Both the position numbers and the translations under genes were made by a program. Below, piece after piece: positions 18,835-28,846 of a stretch of DNA of 39,499 bases (within the stretch, counting starts at the first letter, position 1; each line of letters begins with the position of its first letter). The notes beneath the pieces are model-generated. The model saw nothing but the letters and a program-made list of their open reading frames with translations. It was not told where the DNA came from and ran no database searches. Location of the stretch: NCBI RefSeq assembly GCF_000819685.1, contig NZ_CDBR01000038.1, forward strand, positions 1-39,499, read 5' to 3'. The stretch comes from Aeromonas allosaccharophila. Lineage in GTDB: Bacteria; Pseudomonadota; Gammaproteobacteria; Enterobacterales; Aeromonadaceae.

Positions 18835-20325
18835 TCAGGCTTCCTGTACGCGGGTCGGCCAGCCCATCTTCTGCTGGCGTTCCACTTCAAAGCGCAGCTC
18901 GCTGGCGCGCAGGTAGTGTTCATCCATCCAGCCCTTGGGCAGGGTCAGGGTCAGTGACTCTTCTTCTGCCTGCAGGGTGAAGCTGGGCACTGTGCCCTGG
19001 GTGCGGCGCATGCAGAGGATCAGCGCGATGCGCAGGATACGGGCCAGTCGGATCGCCTGACGAGCGGTGACGGCACCCTGTTTCTCCAGCGGTTCCAGCT
19101 TGAATTCGTCCCGCTGGTTGAACAGCAGGGCCGACAACAGCTTCTTTTGCGCAGGGGTAAAGCCCGGCATGTCGATGTTGTCGATGATGTAGGCGGCGTG
19201 TTGTGGCGCCTTCTTGTACTCGATGCACAGACCGATCTCGTGCAGCAGCGCGGCATAACGCAAGATTGGGCGACCGTAGCGTTTGGAGAGTCGCCAGGTC
19301 GGTTGCAACTGGTTGAACGCCTCGACGGCGGTATCGCGTACCCGCTCGGCGTGCTCTTTATCCAGTTGATAGCGGCTGATCAGGCTGTCGGCGGTGCGAT
19401 CCCGGGCATCACAGTCGTGATTGTTGCCGAGCAGACCGTAGATCAGCCCTTCACGCAGGGCCCCACCCGCGAGAGTCATGCTCTCGATATTCAGGGTTTC
19501 GAAGATGGCGATCAGGATGGCGAGGCCGGAGGGGAACACGGTCAGCCGTTCGGCCGCCAGCCCTTCCAGCTGCAGTCGGTCCAGCTTGCCGCAGGCGATG
19601 GCCTGACCCATCAGCTCCTGCAACTTCGGCAGGGTGACCCGTTCGCTCTTTCCTTGCGCCAGCATGATCTCTTGTAGCGCCTGTACCGTGCCGGAGGCGC
19701 CGACGCAGGTGCGCCAGCCGAGGGCGCGGTAATCTTCCGCCACCTTCTCCAGCACTGCCTTGGCGGCGGCAATCGCCTGCTCGAAACGGGCTTCGGAGAG
19801 CTCGCCATCACCGAAGTGATTGTTGAGCCAGGTGACGCAGCCCATGTGCAGGCTGTTGAGCAGTTTTGCTTCGCTATGTTCGCCGATCACCAGTTCGGTA
19901 CTAGCACCGCCGATGTCGATCACCAGCCGATTGCCTTCCCCGGCAGAGGTCCAGGAGACCCCTTCGTAGATGGTCTTGGCCTCTTCCTCGCCCGAGATGA
20001 TCTCGATGCTGTGGTTGAGCACCCGTTCCGCTTCGCTGAGGAACTCATCGACGTTGGTGGCAAGACGCAGGGTGGCGGTACCCACGACCCGGATATTGTC
20101 GGCCGGAATGTCCTGCAACTGCTCGGAGAACAGACGCAGGCAGTCCCAGCCCCGCTCCATGGCGGCGCGGTTGAGACGAAATTCCTGATCGAGCCCGGCG
20201 GCGAGGCGCACCTTGCGTTTGACCTTGGCGACGGTGCGCAGGGCACCGGCGACCTCGCGCACCACCAGCATATGAAAGCTGTTGGAGCCGAGGTCGATGG
20301 CGGCATAGAGAGGCGAGTTGTGCAA
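18835..20325 (-). CDS. gppA: Guanosine pentaphosphatase / exopolyphosphatase GppA
   Basis: Hydrolyses pppGpp to ppGpp and can degrade polyphosphate, linking it to the stringent response. The 496 residues match E. coli GppA (about 494) more closely than Ppx: AAIDLGSNSFHMLVVREVAG at the N-terminus with phosphate loop D11-LGSNS, VIDIGGASTELV around 135-146, CVGASGTVQALQEIM, TLAGGALREGLIYG, and an HD-like C-terminal half (LLHEIGL, APQHAAY). The start is a TTG at 20325 with AGG 5 bases upstream; no ATG is available before the conserved Ala-Ala-Ile-Asp. Only 12 bases separate it from the rhlB stop. Confidence 0.95.
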   Translation of the reverse strand: MHNSPLYAAIDLGSNSFHMLVVREVAGALRTVAKVKRKVRLAAGLDQEFRLNRAAMERGWDCLRLFSEQLQDIPADNIRVVGTATLRLATNVDEFLSEAERVLNHSIEIISGEEEAKTIYEGVSWTSAGEGNRLVIDIGGASTELVIGEHSEAKLLNSLHMGCVTWLNNHFGDGELSEARFEQAIAAAKAVLEKVAEDYRALGWRTCVGASGTVQALQEIMLAQGKSERVTLPKLQELMGQAIACGKLDRLQLEGLAAERLTVFPSGLAILIAIFETLNIESMTLAGGALREGLIYGLLGNNHDCDARDRTADSLISRYQLDKEHAERVRDTAVEAFNQLQPTWRLSKRYGRPILRYAALLHEIGLCIEYKKAPQHAAYIIDNIDMPGFTPAQKKLLSALLFNQRDEFKLEPLEKQGAVTARQAIRLARILRIALILCMRRTQGTVPSFTLQAEEESLTLTLPKGWMDEHYLRASELRFEVERQQKMGWPTRVQEA

Positions 20326-20337
20326 CTTGGCCTGTCC

Positions 20338-21627
20338 TTAGCTCTTGCGTGGCGGACGACGACGGTTGTTGCTGTTGCCACCGCCCTGACGATCCCGCAT
20401 GTTGCGGTTCACCGGCTGACGGTTGCGGAACACCCGTTTCGGCGGGGTCACATCATCCAGCAGCGCTTCGCGGTCGTACTTGCTGACCGGAATGGCGTGG
20501 TGGATGTACTCCTCGATGGCCGGCAGGTTGAAGGCATAGTCTTCACAAGCCAGGCTGATGGAGTGACCGCTCTTGCCGGCACGACCGGTACGACCGATAC
20601 GGTGTACATAGTCTTCGGCATCGTCGGGCAGGTCATAGTTGAAGACGTGGGTCACGTCAGGGATGTGCAGACCACGGGCGGCCACGTCGGTGGCAACCAA
20701 GATGTCGAGCGCCCCTTTGGTGAAATCCTCGAGGATCTTCATCCGCTTCTTCTGCGGCACATCACCGGTCAGCAGACCGACCCTGTGGCCGTCGTTCTCC
20801 AGCCAGGCATGTACGTCTTCGCAGACATGCTTGGTGTTGGCGAAGACGATGGCTTTTTCCGGCCACTCCTCTTCCATCAGGGAGAGCAGCAGCAACATCT
20901 TGTCTTCATTGGAGGGGTAGAACAGCTCCTCCTTGATCCGCACACCGGTCATCTGCTCCGGCTCGACTTGCACATGTTCCGGGTGGTTCATGTGTTCGTA
21001 GGCCAGCTCCTGCACCCGCAGGGAGAGGGTGGCGGAGAACAACATGCTCAGACGCTCGGTCGGGGCAGGCATGCGGCGGAACAGGAAGCGGATGTCCTTG
21101 ATGAAGCCGAGATCGAACATGCGATCCGCTTCGTCCAGTACCACGACCTGAATGTTGCTCAGATCGATCACCTTGGACTTGAAGTAGTCGATGATGCGGC
21201 CGGTGGTGCCGATCAGGATGTCGACGCCCTGCTCCAGCACGGCCAGCTGCTTGTCGTAACCTTCACCACCGTAGGCGAGGCCGAGTTTCAGGCCGGTAGA
21301 AGCGGCGATGCTGTCGGCATCGTTATAGATCTGTACTGCCAGTTCCCGGGTGGGCGCCATGATGATGGCTCTTGGTTGGTTAACCAGACGGGGCTTGGTC
21401 AGCGGGTGAGTCAGTAGATAGTTGAATGTCGCGGCCAGGAAGGCAATGGTCTTGCCGGTTCCGGTCTGGGCCTGACCGGCGAGGTCATGACCTTCTACCA
21501 GCAGTGGCAGAGACAGTGCCTGGATGGGCGTGCAATAGTGAAATCCCTTTGATTCCAGACCAGCCAGAACTTCGGGTTCGAGGCCCATTTGGGCGAATTT
21601 GTCGGTCGTTAAGTGTGTTTTGCTCAT
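20338..21627 (-). CDS. rhlB: ATP-dependent RNA helicase RhlB
   Basis: DEAD-box helicase that unwinds RNA for the RNA degradosome. The 429 residues have the Q motif (GFHYCTPIQ), Walker A AQTGTGKT (53-60), DEAD (165-168), SAT, and [18 protein letters not shown]. The C-terminal tail of about 35 residues is rich in Arg and Asn ([17 protein letters not shown]), as in other RhlB proteins. It is divergent from trxA, as in the enteric rhlB-trxA-rho locus. No clear Shine-Dalgarno precedes the ATG. It leads the rhlB-gppA-rof operon. Confidence 0.96.
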   Translation of the reverse strand: MSKTHLTTDKFAQMGLEPEVLAGLESKGFHYCTPIQALSLPLLVEGHDLAGQAQTGTGKTIAFLAATFNYLLTHPLTKPRLVNQPRAIIMAPTRELAVQIYNDADSIAASTGLKLGLAYGGEGYDKQLAVLEQGVDILIGTTGRIIDYFKSKVIDLSNIQVVVLDEADRMFDLGFIKDIRFLFRRMPAPTERLSMLFSATLSLRVQELAYEHMNHPEHVQVEPEQMTGVRIKEELFYPSNEDKMLLLLSLMEEEWPEKAIVFANTKHVCEDVHAWLENDGHRVGLLTGDVPQKKRMKILEDFTKGALDILVATDVAARGLHIPDVTHVFNYDLPDDAEDYVHRIGRTGRAGKSGHSISLACEDYAFNLPAIEEYIHHAIPVSKYDREALLDDVTPPKRVFRNRQPVNRNMRDRQGGGNSNNRRRPPRKS

Positions 21628-21740
21628 GGCGGTAGGTTATCAGGTTAGGCTTGCAATAATAAACAGGATCATTTCAAATAGGGCAACTATTGCCTTTGTT
21701 GATATGTCAATAAAGCCTTAATTACTGACTGGAGTTGGAG

Positions 21741-22067
21741 ATGAGTGACAAGATTGTTCAGCTGAGCGATGCCAGCTTCGAGGCAGATGTAATCAAAGCC
21801 GATGGCGCCGTTCTGGTCGACTTCTGGGCCGAGTGGTGTGGTCCGTGCAAGATGATTGCCCCGATCCTGGAAGAAGTTGCCCAAGAGTACGAAGGTCGTG
21901 TGACCGTAGCCAAACTGAACATCGACCATAACTCTGATACTCCGCCCAAGTACGGCATTCGTGGTATCCCGACCCTCTTGCTGTTCAAGAATGGCGAAGT
22001 GGCAGCGACCAAGGTCGGTGCACTGTCCAAGACTCAGCTGAAAGAGTTCCTGGACGGCAACCTGTAA
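21741..22067 (+). CDS. trxA: Thioredoxin 1
   Basis: Cytosolic disulfide reductase of 108 residues. The active site WCGPC has redox cysteines C33 and C36, and the cis-proline loop RGIPTLLLF is present. The ATG at 21741 is chosen over an in-frame TTG at 21735: GGAG at 21731-21734 is 6 bases upstream and the N-terminus [10 protein letters not shown] aligns with E. coli. It is divergent from rhlB and followed by a hairpin before rho. Confidence 0.98.
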   Translation: MSDKIVQLSDASFEADVIKADGAVLVDFWAEWCGPCKMIAPILEEVAQEYEGRVTVAKLNIDHNSDTPPKYGIRGIPTLLLFKNGEVAATKVGALSKTQLKEFLDGNL

Positions 22068-22076
22068 TAATCAAAG

Positions 22077-22112
22077 AGGAGCGCATTGCAATAATGCGCT
22101 CCTTGTGTTTTA
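22077..22112 (+). terminator. Hairpin terminator after trxA
   Basis: AGGAGCGCATT (22077-22087) pairs perfectly with AATGCGCTCCT (22093-22103) around GCAAT, followed by TGTGTTTT. The broken T-run suggests partial termination, so some transcripts may continue into rho. Confidence 0.7.
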
Positions 22113-22270
22113 TCACCTAGACGCTCACCCCGATTGGTGCTAATTTATCGCTCGTTTGCTAACCTTTTTGCCTGACTCTTTGCTAACTACAGCCTGGCAA
22201 TCAAATCCGATCAGCATCAATCCAGCAGACTGTCTCCTCATTCAATCCTTGCTTACAGACTTTCACCACT
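22113..22270 (+). promoter_or_regulatory. C-rich, G-poor rho leader (rut-like)
   Basis: The 70 bases before the rho ATG hold 24 C and only 7 G, with little potential for pairing, which is what Rho loading sites look like. The repeat TTTGCTAAC occurs at about 22155 and 22180. In E. coli rho is autoregulated by Rho-dependent termination in its leader; the same is inferred here. No convincing rhoL-like peptide or Shine-Dalgarno is seen. Confidence 0.5.
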
Positions 22271-23536
<1,266 letters not shown>

Positions 23537-23555
23537 GTCCGGTCACAAAATGACG

Positions 23556-23585
23556 AAACCGCGGCCCTGGTCGCGGTTTTTGTTT
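23556..23585 (+). terminator. Intrinsic terminator after rho
   Basis: AAACCGCG (23556-23563) pairs with CGCGGTTT (23572-23579), followed by TTGTTT. It lies 20 bases after the rho stop. Confidence 0.8.
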
Positions 23586-23644
23586 ATCTGTTTTCCGGTC
23601 GCCCTAGTAGTATGAGATCCCGATGTCACAAGGATGGAGACGTC

Positions 23645-24637
23645 ATGAAGCCTGTTTTCTGGTTGTTGCTGGGGTTGCTGAGCGCAATTCCGGCCTATGC
23701 GCAGGCTGCACCGGTTACGGTGACCGCCGAGACGCTGCAGACGCACCAGCGTTATCTGGCGAGCCGTCTGCAACAGGGGCAATTTGCCGCCATCGACTCT
23801 CTGCTGGCGACCCTCAGCCGCGAGCAGCGGGAGTTCCTGCTGCTGCAACTGCTGCGCGATATTCCGGCGGCCGAACCGGCCTCCCCCGCCTTGCAACAGT
23901 GGGTCGAGGCTCAGGCTGGCAAGGCCCCGAAGTGGCTGGTGGAGCAGCAGGTAGACGGTTTTCTGGTGCAGCAGCCGGTCTACGATTTTGCCGCGCGCGC
24001 CCGGCAGTTGCTGGGGGAGTGGCAGGTGCAGGCGCTGCAAGCCAGCTATCGCCGCCAGCTGGAGCTCGGCAATTTCCGCTTCAAGAGCATCTATTACCGT
24101 GGCAATCCCGCGCTTGCCCAGCAGCAGCAAGCTCTGTTGCGGGCCCTCGACACCCAGCCGCTGTCGGTCTGGGTACGTGAAGCGCGCCAACTGGCGGCGC
24201 AGAATATCTATCTGCCCGACAACCGCCTGCTGCTGTATCTGTTGCAAGGTACCGGTGAGCCTGCGCTGTATGCCAGCTTGTGGCACCGGCCGGTGGATCA
24301 GGATGCACTCACGGCGTTGCTCACCATCAACCGTTTCCATCAGGGCAATGTTGCCAGCGACCTGCTGATCGCCGCCAGTGACAATCCCGGATTGAAAGCA
24401 TCGGCCCTGCGCCAGCTCAGTGCGCTCTCGCCCTTGCCGCCGCAGGCCCAGAAATACCTGCTGGCCGAACTCTCCAACCGCCAATACGGCGCACTGGTGG
24501 CCGGTCTGTTGATGGAGGTGGACGAGCCCCAGCTGCTCTCTGCGCTGGCCAGACGCCTCGGCCAGCGTGACACGCCCCCCATTGCTCCGAGCCTGCTGCC
24601 CGATTCGGGTACACCCGATGGACGGCCAGGGTTATAA
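23645..24637 (+). CDS. Exported alpha-helical protein of unknown function
   Basis: I do not recognise this 330-residue protein. It starts MKPVFWLLLGLLSAIPAYAQ, a clear Sec signal peptide with likely cleavage after AYA or AQA, and has no lipobox or later membrane segment, so it should be periplasmic or secreted. The rest is rich in Leu, Gln and Ala and is predicted mainly helical, with paired-helix stretches (about 225-320) that resemble HEAT-like repeats. The C-terminal 25 residues are Pro-rich and probably disordered. The ATG at 23645 has GGAG 5 bases upstream; an in-frame ATG at 23612 would only add residues before the signal peptide. It stands between rho and ubiD, and its last codons overlap the presumed ubiD -10 element. 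Confidence 0.8.
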   Translation: MKPVFWLLLGLLSAIPAYAQAAPVTVTAETLQTHQRYLASRLQQGQFAAIDSLLATLSREQREFLLLQLLRDIPAAEPASPALQQWVEAQAGKAPKWLVEQQVDGFLVQQPVYDFAARARQLLGEWQVQALQASYRRQLELGNFRFKSIYYRGNPALAQQQQALLRALDTQPLSVWVREARQLAAQNIYLPDNRLLLYLLQGTGEPALYASLWHRPVDQDALTALLTINRFHQGNVASDLLIAASDNPGLKASALRQLSALSPLPPQAQKYLLAELSNRQYGALVAGLLMEVDEPQLLSALARRLGQRDTPPIAPSLLPDSGTPDGRPGL

Positions 24638-24638
24638 T
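24633..24638 (+). promoter_or_regulatory. Consensus -10 element for ubiD
   Basis: A perfect TATAAT at 24633-24638 lies over the stop of the preceding gene and would start transcription about 25 bases before the ubiD ATG. No good -35 is visible 16-18 bases upstream, so this is tentative. Confidence 0.4.
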
Positions 24639-24670
24639 GCCTGACCTCCTGAACCCGGTTGGGAACTTGC

Positions 24671-26140
24671 ATGAAATACAAGGATTTGCGTGATTTCATC
24701 GCGCAGCTGGAACAAAACGGACAACTCAAGCGCATCACCCGCGAGATAGATCCCTATCTGGAGATGACCGAGATCAGCGATCGCACCCTGCGTGCGGGCG
24801 GTCCGGCTCTGCTGTTCGAAAATCCCAAAGGCTACACCATGCCGGTGCTGACCAACCTGTTCGGCACGCCGGATCGGGTTGCCATGGGCATGGGCCAGCC
24901 CGATGTGGGTGCCCTGCGTCAGGTCGGGGTCTGGCTCTCCTATCTGAAGGAGCCCGAGCCGCCCAAGGGATTCAAGGAGCTGATGGAGAAGCTGCCGATC
25001 TTCAAGCAGGTGCTCAACATGCCGACCAAGCGCCTCTCTTCCGCCCCCTGCCAGCAGGTGGTGCAGGAGGGGGATGCGGTCGATCTCGACCAGATCCCGA
25101 TCCAGCACTGCTGGCCCGGCGATGTGGCGCCGCTGGTCACCTGGGGTCTCACCATCACCCGCGGCCCTTACAAGAAGCGGCAGAACCTCGGTATCTACCG
25201 TCAGCAGAAGATCGCCAAGAACAAACTGATCATGCGCTGGCTCGATCACCGTGGCGGTGCCATCGATTTTCGCGAGTGGCAGGAGGCCCATCCGGGTGAG
25301 CGTTTCCCGGTGGTGGTAGCGCTTGGCGCCGATCCGGCGACCATTCTCGGCGCGGTGACGCCGGTGCCGGATACCCTCTCCGAATACGCCTTTGCCGGTC
25401 TGCTGCGCGGCAGCCGTACCGAGGTGATCAAGGCCATCAGCTGCGATCTGGAGGTGCCCGCCAGCGCCGAGATCGTGCTGGAAGGCTATCTGGAGCCGGG
25501 CGAGCTGGCACCGGAAGGCCCTTATGGCGACCACACCGGTTACTACAACGAGGTGGACGAGTTCCCGGTCTTCACCATCACCCACATCACCAAGCGGCGC
25601 GATGCCATCTATCACAGCACCTACACTGGTCGTCCGCCCGATGAACCGGCGGTGTTGGGGCTGGCGCTGAACGAGGTGTTTGTGCCGCTGTTGCAGAAGC
25701 AGTTCCCCGAGATTGTGGACTTCTATCTGCCGCCGGAGGGGTGCTCCTACCGGATGGCGGTGGTCACCATCAAAAAGCGCTACCCGGGCCACGCCAAGCG
25801 GGTGATGCTGGGGGTCTGGTCCTTCCTGCGCCAGTTCATGTACACCAAGTTCGTGGTGGTGTGTGACGATGATGTCAACGCCCGCGACTGGAAGGATGTG
25901 ATCTGGGCCATCACCACCCGGATGGACCCGGCACGTGACACCACCTTGATCGAGCATACGCCGATCGATTATCTGGACTTCGCCTCGCCGGTCTCCGGCC
26001 TCGGCTCCAAGATGGGGCTGGATGCCACCAACAAGTGGCCGGGCGAGACCAATCGGGAGTGGGGTCAGCCGATCGTGCAGGACGAGGCGGTGAAGCAGAA
26101 GGTCGATGCCATCTGGGATGAGCTGAAGATCCTCGACTGA
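24671..26140 (+). CDS. ubiD: 3-octaprenyl-4-hydroxybenzoate decarboxylase UbiD
   Basis: Prenylated-FMN-dependent decarboxylase that removes the carboxyl group of the prenylated hydroxybenzoate in ubiquinone synthesis. The 489 residues match E. coli UbiD (497): [73 protein letters not shown] and [21 protein letters not shown]. The ATG at 24671 has GGGA 6 bases upstream; an earlier in-frame TTG at 24659 is less likely. The matching flavin prenyltransferase UbiX is not in the window. fre follows 155 bases later, as in E. coli. Confidence 0.97.
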   Translation: MKYKDLRDFIAQLEQNGQLKRITREIDPYLEMTEISDRTLRAGGPALLFENPKGYTMPVLTNLFGTPDRVAMGMGQPDVGALRQVGVWLSYLKEPEPPKGFKELMEKLPIFKQVLNMPTKRLSSAPCQQVVQEGDAVDLDQIPIQHCWPGDVAPLVTWGLTITRGPYKKRQNLGIYRQQKIAKNKLIMRWLDHRGGAIDFREWQEAHPGERFPVVVALGADPATILGAVTPVPDTLSEYAFAGLLRGSRTEVIKAISCDLEVPASAEIVLEGYLEPGELAPEGPYGDHTGYYNEVDEFPVFTITHITKRRDAIYHSTYTGRPPDEPAVLGLALNEVFVPLLQKQFPEIVDFYLPPEGCSYRMAVVTIKKRYPGHAKRVMLGVWSFLRQFMYTKFVVVCDDDVNARDWKDVIWAITTRMDPARDTTLIEHTPIDYLDFASPVSGLGSKMGLDATNKWPGETNREWGQPIVQDEAVKQKVDAIWDELKILD

Positions 26141-26295
26141 GGCAAACATGGCTGCTTTGTTGCATTTGCTGCAAAAAGTGATGCGATCCGCACTGATTTG
26201 GGTATTCTCGACTGACGGGGCCAGGGCTGCTGGTCGTCACTCCATAGTGAAACAATGAGCGAAGCGGGCCGAGCGAGCCCGCCACAAGGACAAGA

Positions 26296-26994
26296 ATGCA
26301 ACGTATCAAATGCCGCGTAGAGGAACTGCGCGAATATGTCGACACCATCTGGCATGTGGCCTTGGCGCCGCAGCAAGCGATCAGCTTCAAGCCGGGCCAG
26401 TATCTGCTGGTGGTGATGAGCGATTCAGACAAGCGCCCCTTCTCCATCGCCAACTCACCGACCCGCTCGGGCGTGCTGGAGCTGCAAATTGGTGCCACTC
26501 CCGAAAATGCCTACGCCGGTCAGGTGCTGGCCCGCATGCGCGAGCAGGGCGAGATCGAGGTCGAATTGCCGGCTGGCAAGGCGTTCCTACGCGATGAATC
26601 CCCTCGTCCGCTGATCCTGATGGCGGGCGGCACCGGCTTCTCTTACGCCCGCTCCATTCTGGAGTATCTGATCGACACGGGCAGCAAGCGCCCGGTGTTC
26701 TTCTACTGGGGCGTGCGTCAGGCTCACTGGCTCTACGAGCTGGAGCAGATGCAGCAGTGGGAGCGTGACTACGCGCCGCTCACCTTTATCCCGGTGGTGC
26801 AGGAGCCGGACGCTGACTGGACCGGCAAGAGCGGACTGGTACACAAGGCGATCATGGATGACTTCGTCAGCCTCCACGACTACGACATCTATGTCGCCGG
26901 TCGCTTCGAGATGGCTGGGGCCGCGCGGGAGGAGTTCAAGATCCTCGGCGCCGAGCCGGAGCGCATCTTCGGTGACGCCTACGAATTTATCTGA
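26296..26994 (+). CDS. fre: NAD(P)H-flavin reductase Fre
   Basis: Cytosolic reductase that uses NAD(P)H to make free reduced flavin. The 232 residues match E. coli Fre (LuxG family). The flavin-binding RPFSIAN is at 47-53, and the pyridine-nucleotide site GGTGFSYARS at 111-120; the C-terminus DIYVAGRFEM...FGDAYEFI is typical. AAGGA is 7 bases before the ATG, after a small GC-rich hairpin (about 26265-26283). Together with ubiD it keeps the enteric ubiD-fre neighbourhood; reduced flavin could serve prenyl-FMN formation, which is inference. Confidence 0.96.
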   Translation: MQRIKCRVEELREYVDTIWHVALAPQQAISFKPGQYLLVVMSDSDKRPFSIANSPTRSGVLELQIGATPENAYAGQVLARMREQGEIEVELPAGKAFLRDESPRPLILMAGGTGFSYARSILEYLIDTGSKRPVFFYWGVRQAHWLYELEQMQQWERDYAPLTFIPVVQEPDADWTGKSGLVHKAIMDDFVSLHDYDIYVAGRFEMAGAAREEFKILGAEPERIFGDAYEFI

Positions 26995-27017
26995 CGGGAT
27001 CCCCGTTTGGATGATGG

Positions 27018-27050
27018 AGCCCCCGGTTTTGCCGGGGGCTTTTGTTTTTT
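27018..27050 (+). terminator. Intrinsic terminator after fre
   Basis: AGCCCCCGG (27018-27026) pairs with CCGGGGGCT (27032-27040) around TTTTG, followed by TTTGTTTTTT. Confidence 0.92.
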
Positions 27051-27226
27051 TCGCCTGCGGCCATAAAATGGCGTCAAATGGCGCATTCATAGTCGCGTTA
27101 TCTCGTGATTTTTCGTCATTCTGGATATGAATGGCTACTAATCAGCCGTGGCTAGTGGCATCTTTGTGAAGATTGTCAGCAAGCAGGGTAAGGATATCCG
27201 TAGTGATAGCGCAAGGAGAGGTCGGG

Positions 27227-28237
27227 TTGGGCGAACAGGGCAGGATATCGGCAACGGATGACAAGGAGGGGGGCGGCGCTGCGGAGCGGGGTGCGACCCT
27301 GTTCCCGTGTTCTCATGGTGGTGACCTGGCCCGTTTGCAGGCTGAAATCGTCGCGCTGAAACATGAAAACGGCCTGCTACAGGAGAAGCTCAACGCCGCC
27401 CTCGATGGCACCGGCATCTGCCTCTGGCAGGGCACCATCCCCACCGGTGAGCTGCGGGTCTTCAATCTGCAGAACTTTCAGGTCGGTGACATGGCTCCCC
27501 ATTTCGAGCAGTGGAGCGCCAAGCTCCATCCCGATGATCGCGCCCACGCCATAGGCAGCTATTTCGCCCATCTTGAGGGCAAAACCCCCTTCTACGAGGC
27601 CGAATACCGCACCGTTAGCCCGGCTGGCGAGATCACCTGGCTGTGGGATCGGGGCCGTGTCGTCGATCGGGATAGTGATGGCAAGCCGCTGCGGATCATG
27701 GGCTCTCATATCGATATCACCCAGCGCAAGGCCTATGAACAGCGGCTGGCCGATCGCGCCAACAGCGACGCCCTCACCGGGTTGCTCAACCGGCAGGGAT
27801 TTGGCAAGGCGTTCGCCCAGCAGAAACCGCAAGGGGCGGGGGCGCTGCTCTTTATCGACCTGGATGATTTCAAGGGGATCAATGACCAGCTGGGCCACGC
27901 CTGCGGTGATCAGGTGCTGCAGCAGATGGCTGACTGGTTGCGCCTCATCATGCCGGGCTCGGCGCTATGCGGCCGTTACGGCGGCGACGAGTTTGTGGTG
28001 CATTTGCACCGGGATGTCTCGCACCATAGGCTGGCGCAACTGGCCGATGCGCTGATCAGCCGGATGCACGGCTATGTGCCCAAACCCGGCTGCTCGCAAC
28101 GGGTGGGACTGAGCATCGGCATCGCTTTATGGGAGGGGGAGGCATTGACCTTCCGGCAGGCGCTGGAGGTGGCCGACAGAGCCATGTACGAGGCCAAGGC
28201 GCGCGGCAAGCGAGCCTGGTACCTGCTTCAAATGTGA
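27227..28237 (+). CDS. PAS-GGDEF diguanylate cyclase
   Basis: Predicted soluble diguanylate cyclase making c-di-GMP from GTP. The chosen start is TTG at 27227 (336 residues), because AAGGAG lies 8 bases upstream; a TTG at 27173 would add 18 residues but has no ribosome site. After a low-complexity Gly/Glu-rich stretch there is a short coiled coil (LARLQAEIVALKHENGLLQE), a PAS domain (about 60-175, ending in GSHIDITQRKAYEQ) and the GGDEF domain with RYGGDEF, motif at 252-256. The RxxD inhibitory site is absent: the residues at that position read PGSA. No phosphodiesterase domain is present. It is a single gene between fre and ubiK, bounded by terminators. Confidence 0.9.
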   Translation: MGEQGRISATDDKEGGGAAERGATLFPCSHGGDLARLQAEIVALKHENGLLQEKLNAALDGTGICLWQGTIPTGELRVFNLQNFQVGDMAPHFEQWSAKLHPDDRAHAIGSYFAHLEGKTPFYEAEYRTVSPAGEITWLWDRGRVVDRDSDGKPLRIMGSHIDITQRKAYEQRLADRANSDALTGLLNRQGFGKAFAQQKPQGAGALLFIDLDDFKGINDQLGHACGDQVLQQMADWLRLIMPGSALCGRYGGDEFVVHLHRDVSHHRLAQLADALISRMHGYVPKPGCSQRVGLSIGIALWEGEALTFRQALEVADRAMYEAKARGKRAWYLLQM

Positions 28238-28265
28238 TCTCGTTGGCAGAGTCAGCCCAGAGCAA

Positions 28266-28288
28266 AAACCCCAGCCGAGCTGGGGTTT
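28266..28288. terminator. Bidirectional terminator, diguanylate cyclase / ubiK
   Basis: AAACCCCAGC pairs with GCTGGGGTTT around a 3-base CGA loop, preceded by AA and followed by CTGTTATT. It lies between the convergent stops of the cyclase gene and ubiK. Confidence 0.85.
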
Positions 28289-28291
28289 CTG

Positions 28292-28549
28292 TTATTCGCC
28301 TTTGGCGCCGAGCTGTTGCTCGAGCTGAGCCAGCTTGCTTTCGAGGGCGGCCAGTTTTTCCCGGGTACGCAGCAGCACCTTGGTCTGCACATCGAACTCT
28401 TCGCGGCTGACCAGATCCAGCTTGCCCAGCTGGGCTTGCAGTACCTGACGCATCTTCTTCTCGGCCTCTTCACCCATGCTGCGAATGCCGGGCGGCAGGG
28501 AGTTGTGCACCTGCTTGGCGATCTCTTCCAGTTTCTTCGGGTCGATCAT
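28292..28549 (-). CDS. ubiK: Ubiquinone biosynthesis accessory factor UbiK (YqiC)
   Basis: Small helical protein of 85 residues that partners UbiJ in the aerobic ubiquinone complex. [19 protein letters not shown] and [22 protein letters not shown] match E. coli UbiK/YqiC; the C-terminal half (about 45-82) is a coiled coil. The start is the ATG at 28549 with a strong AGGAGG 5 bases upstream; in-frame codons further up are not needed. A -10-like TAGAAT on the minus strand (28581-28576) may drive it. It is unlinked to ubiJ, which is 24 kb away. Confidence 0.93.
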   Translation of the reverse strand: MIDPKKLEEIAKQVHNSLPPGIRSMGEEAEKKMRQVLQAQLGKLDLVSREEFDVQTKVLLRTREKLAALESKLAQLEQQLGAKGE

Positions 28550-28846
28550 GATGTCCTCCTTAAGCGTTGGCGGACATTCTACCGACAATTCCCTCACTTT
28601 GCCGAGATCGCGGCGGCTTTTTAGTCGTGACGATGGCTGCTGGCTGGTCGGGTCTGGTTAATCCTCCGCTGTTGTTACCCTTGCGCCCCCTTGTTGACGT
28701 AAAACCTTGATTCTTGCCACAAACCTGAGCAGAAGATGACCAACATGAGTCTCGTTGGTTGTTGGTTTTATGTTAACTTTGTGCGGTCGAAGCGGTGAAT
28801 GCTTCGTTGGCTTGTGATGGACAACAATCTATAAAGAGAACAAAAA

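Noticed and set aside
22094..22120. Eight-codon frame (MRSLCFIT) as a rhoL-like leader peptide
   Set aside because: It begins inside the trxA terminator hairpin, has no ribosome site, and resembles E. coli RhoL only in its first residues.
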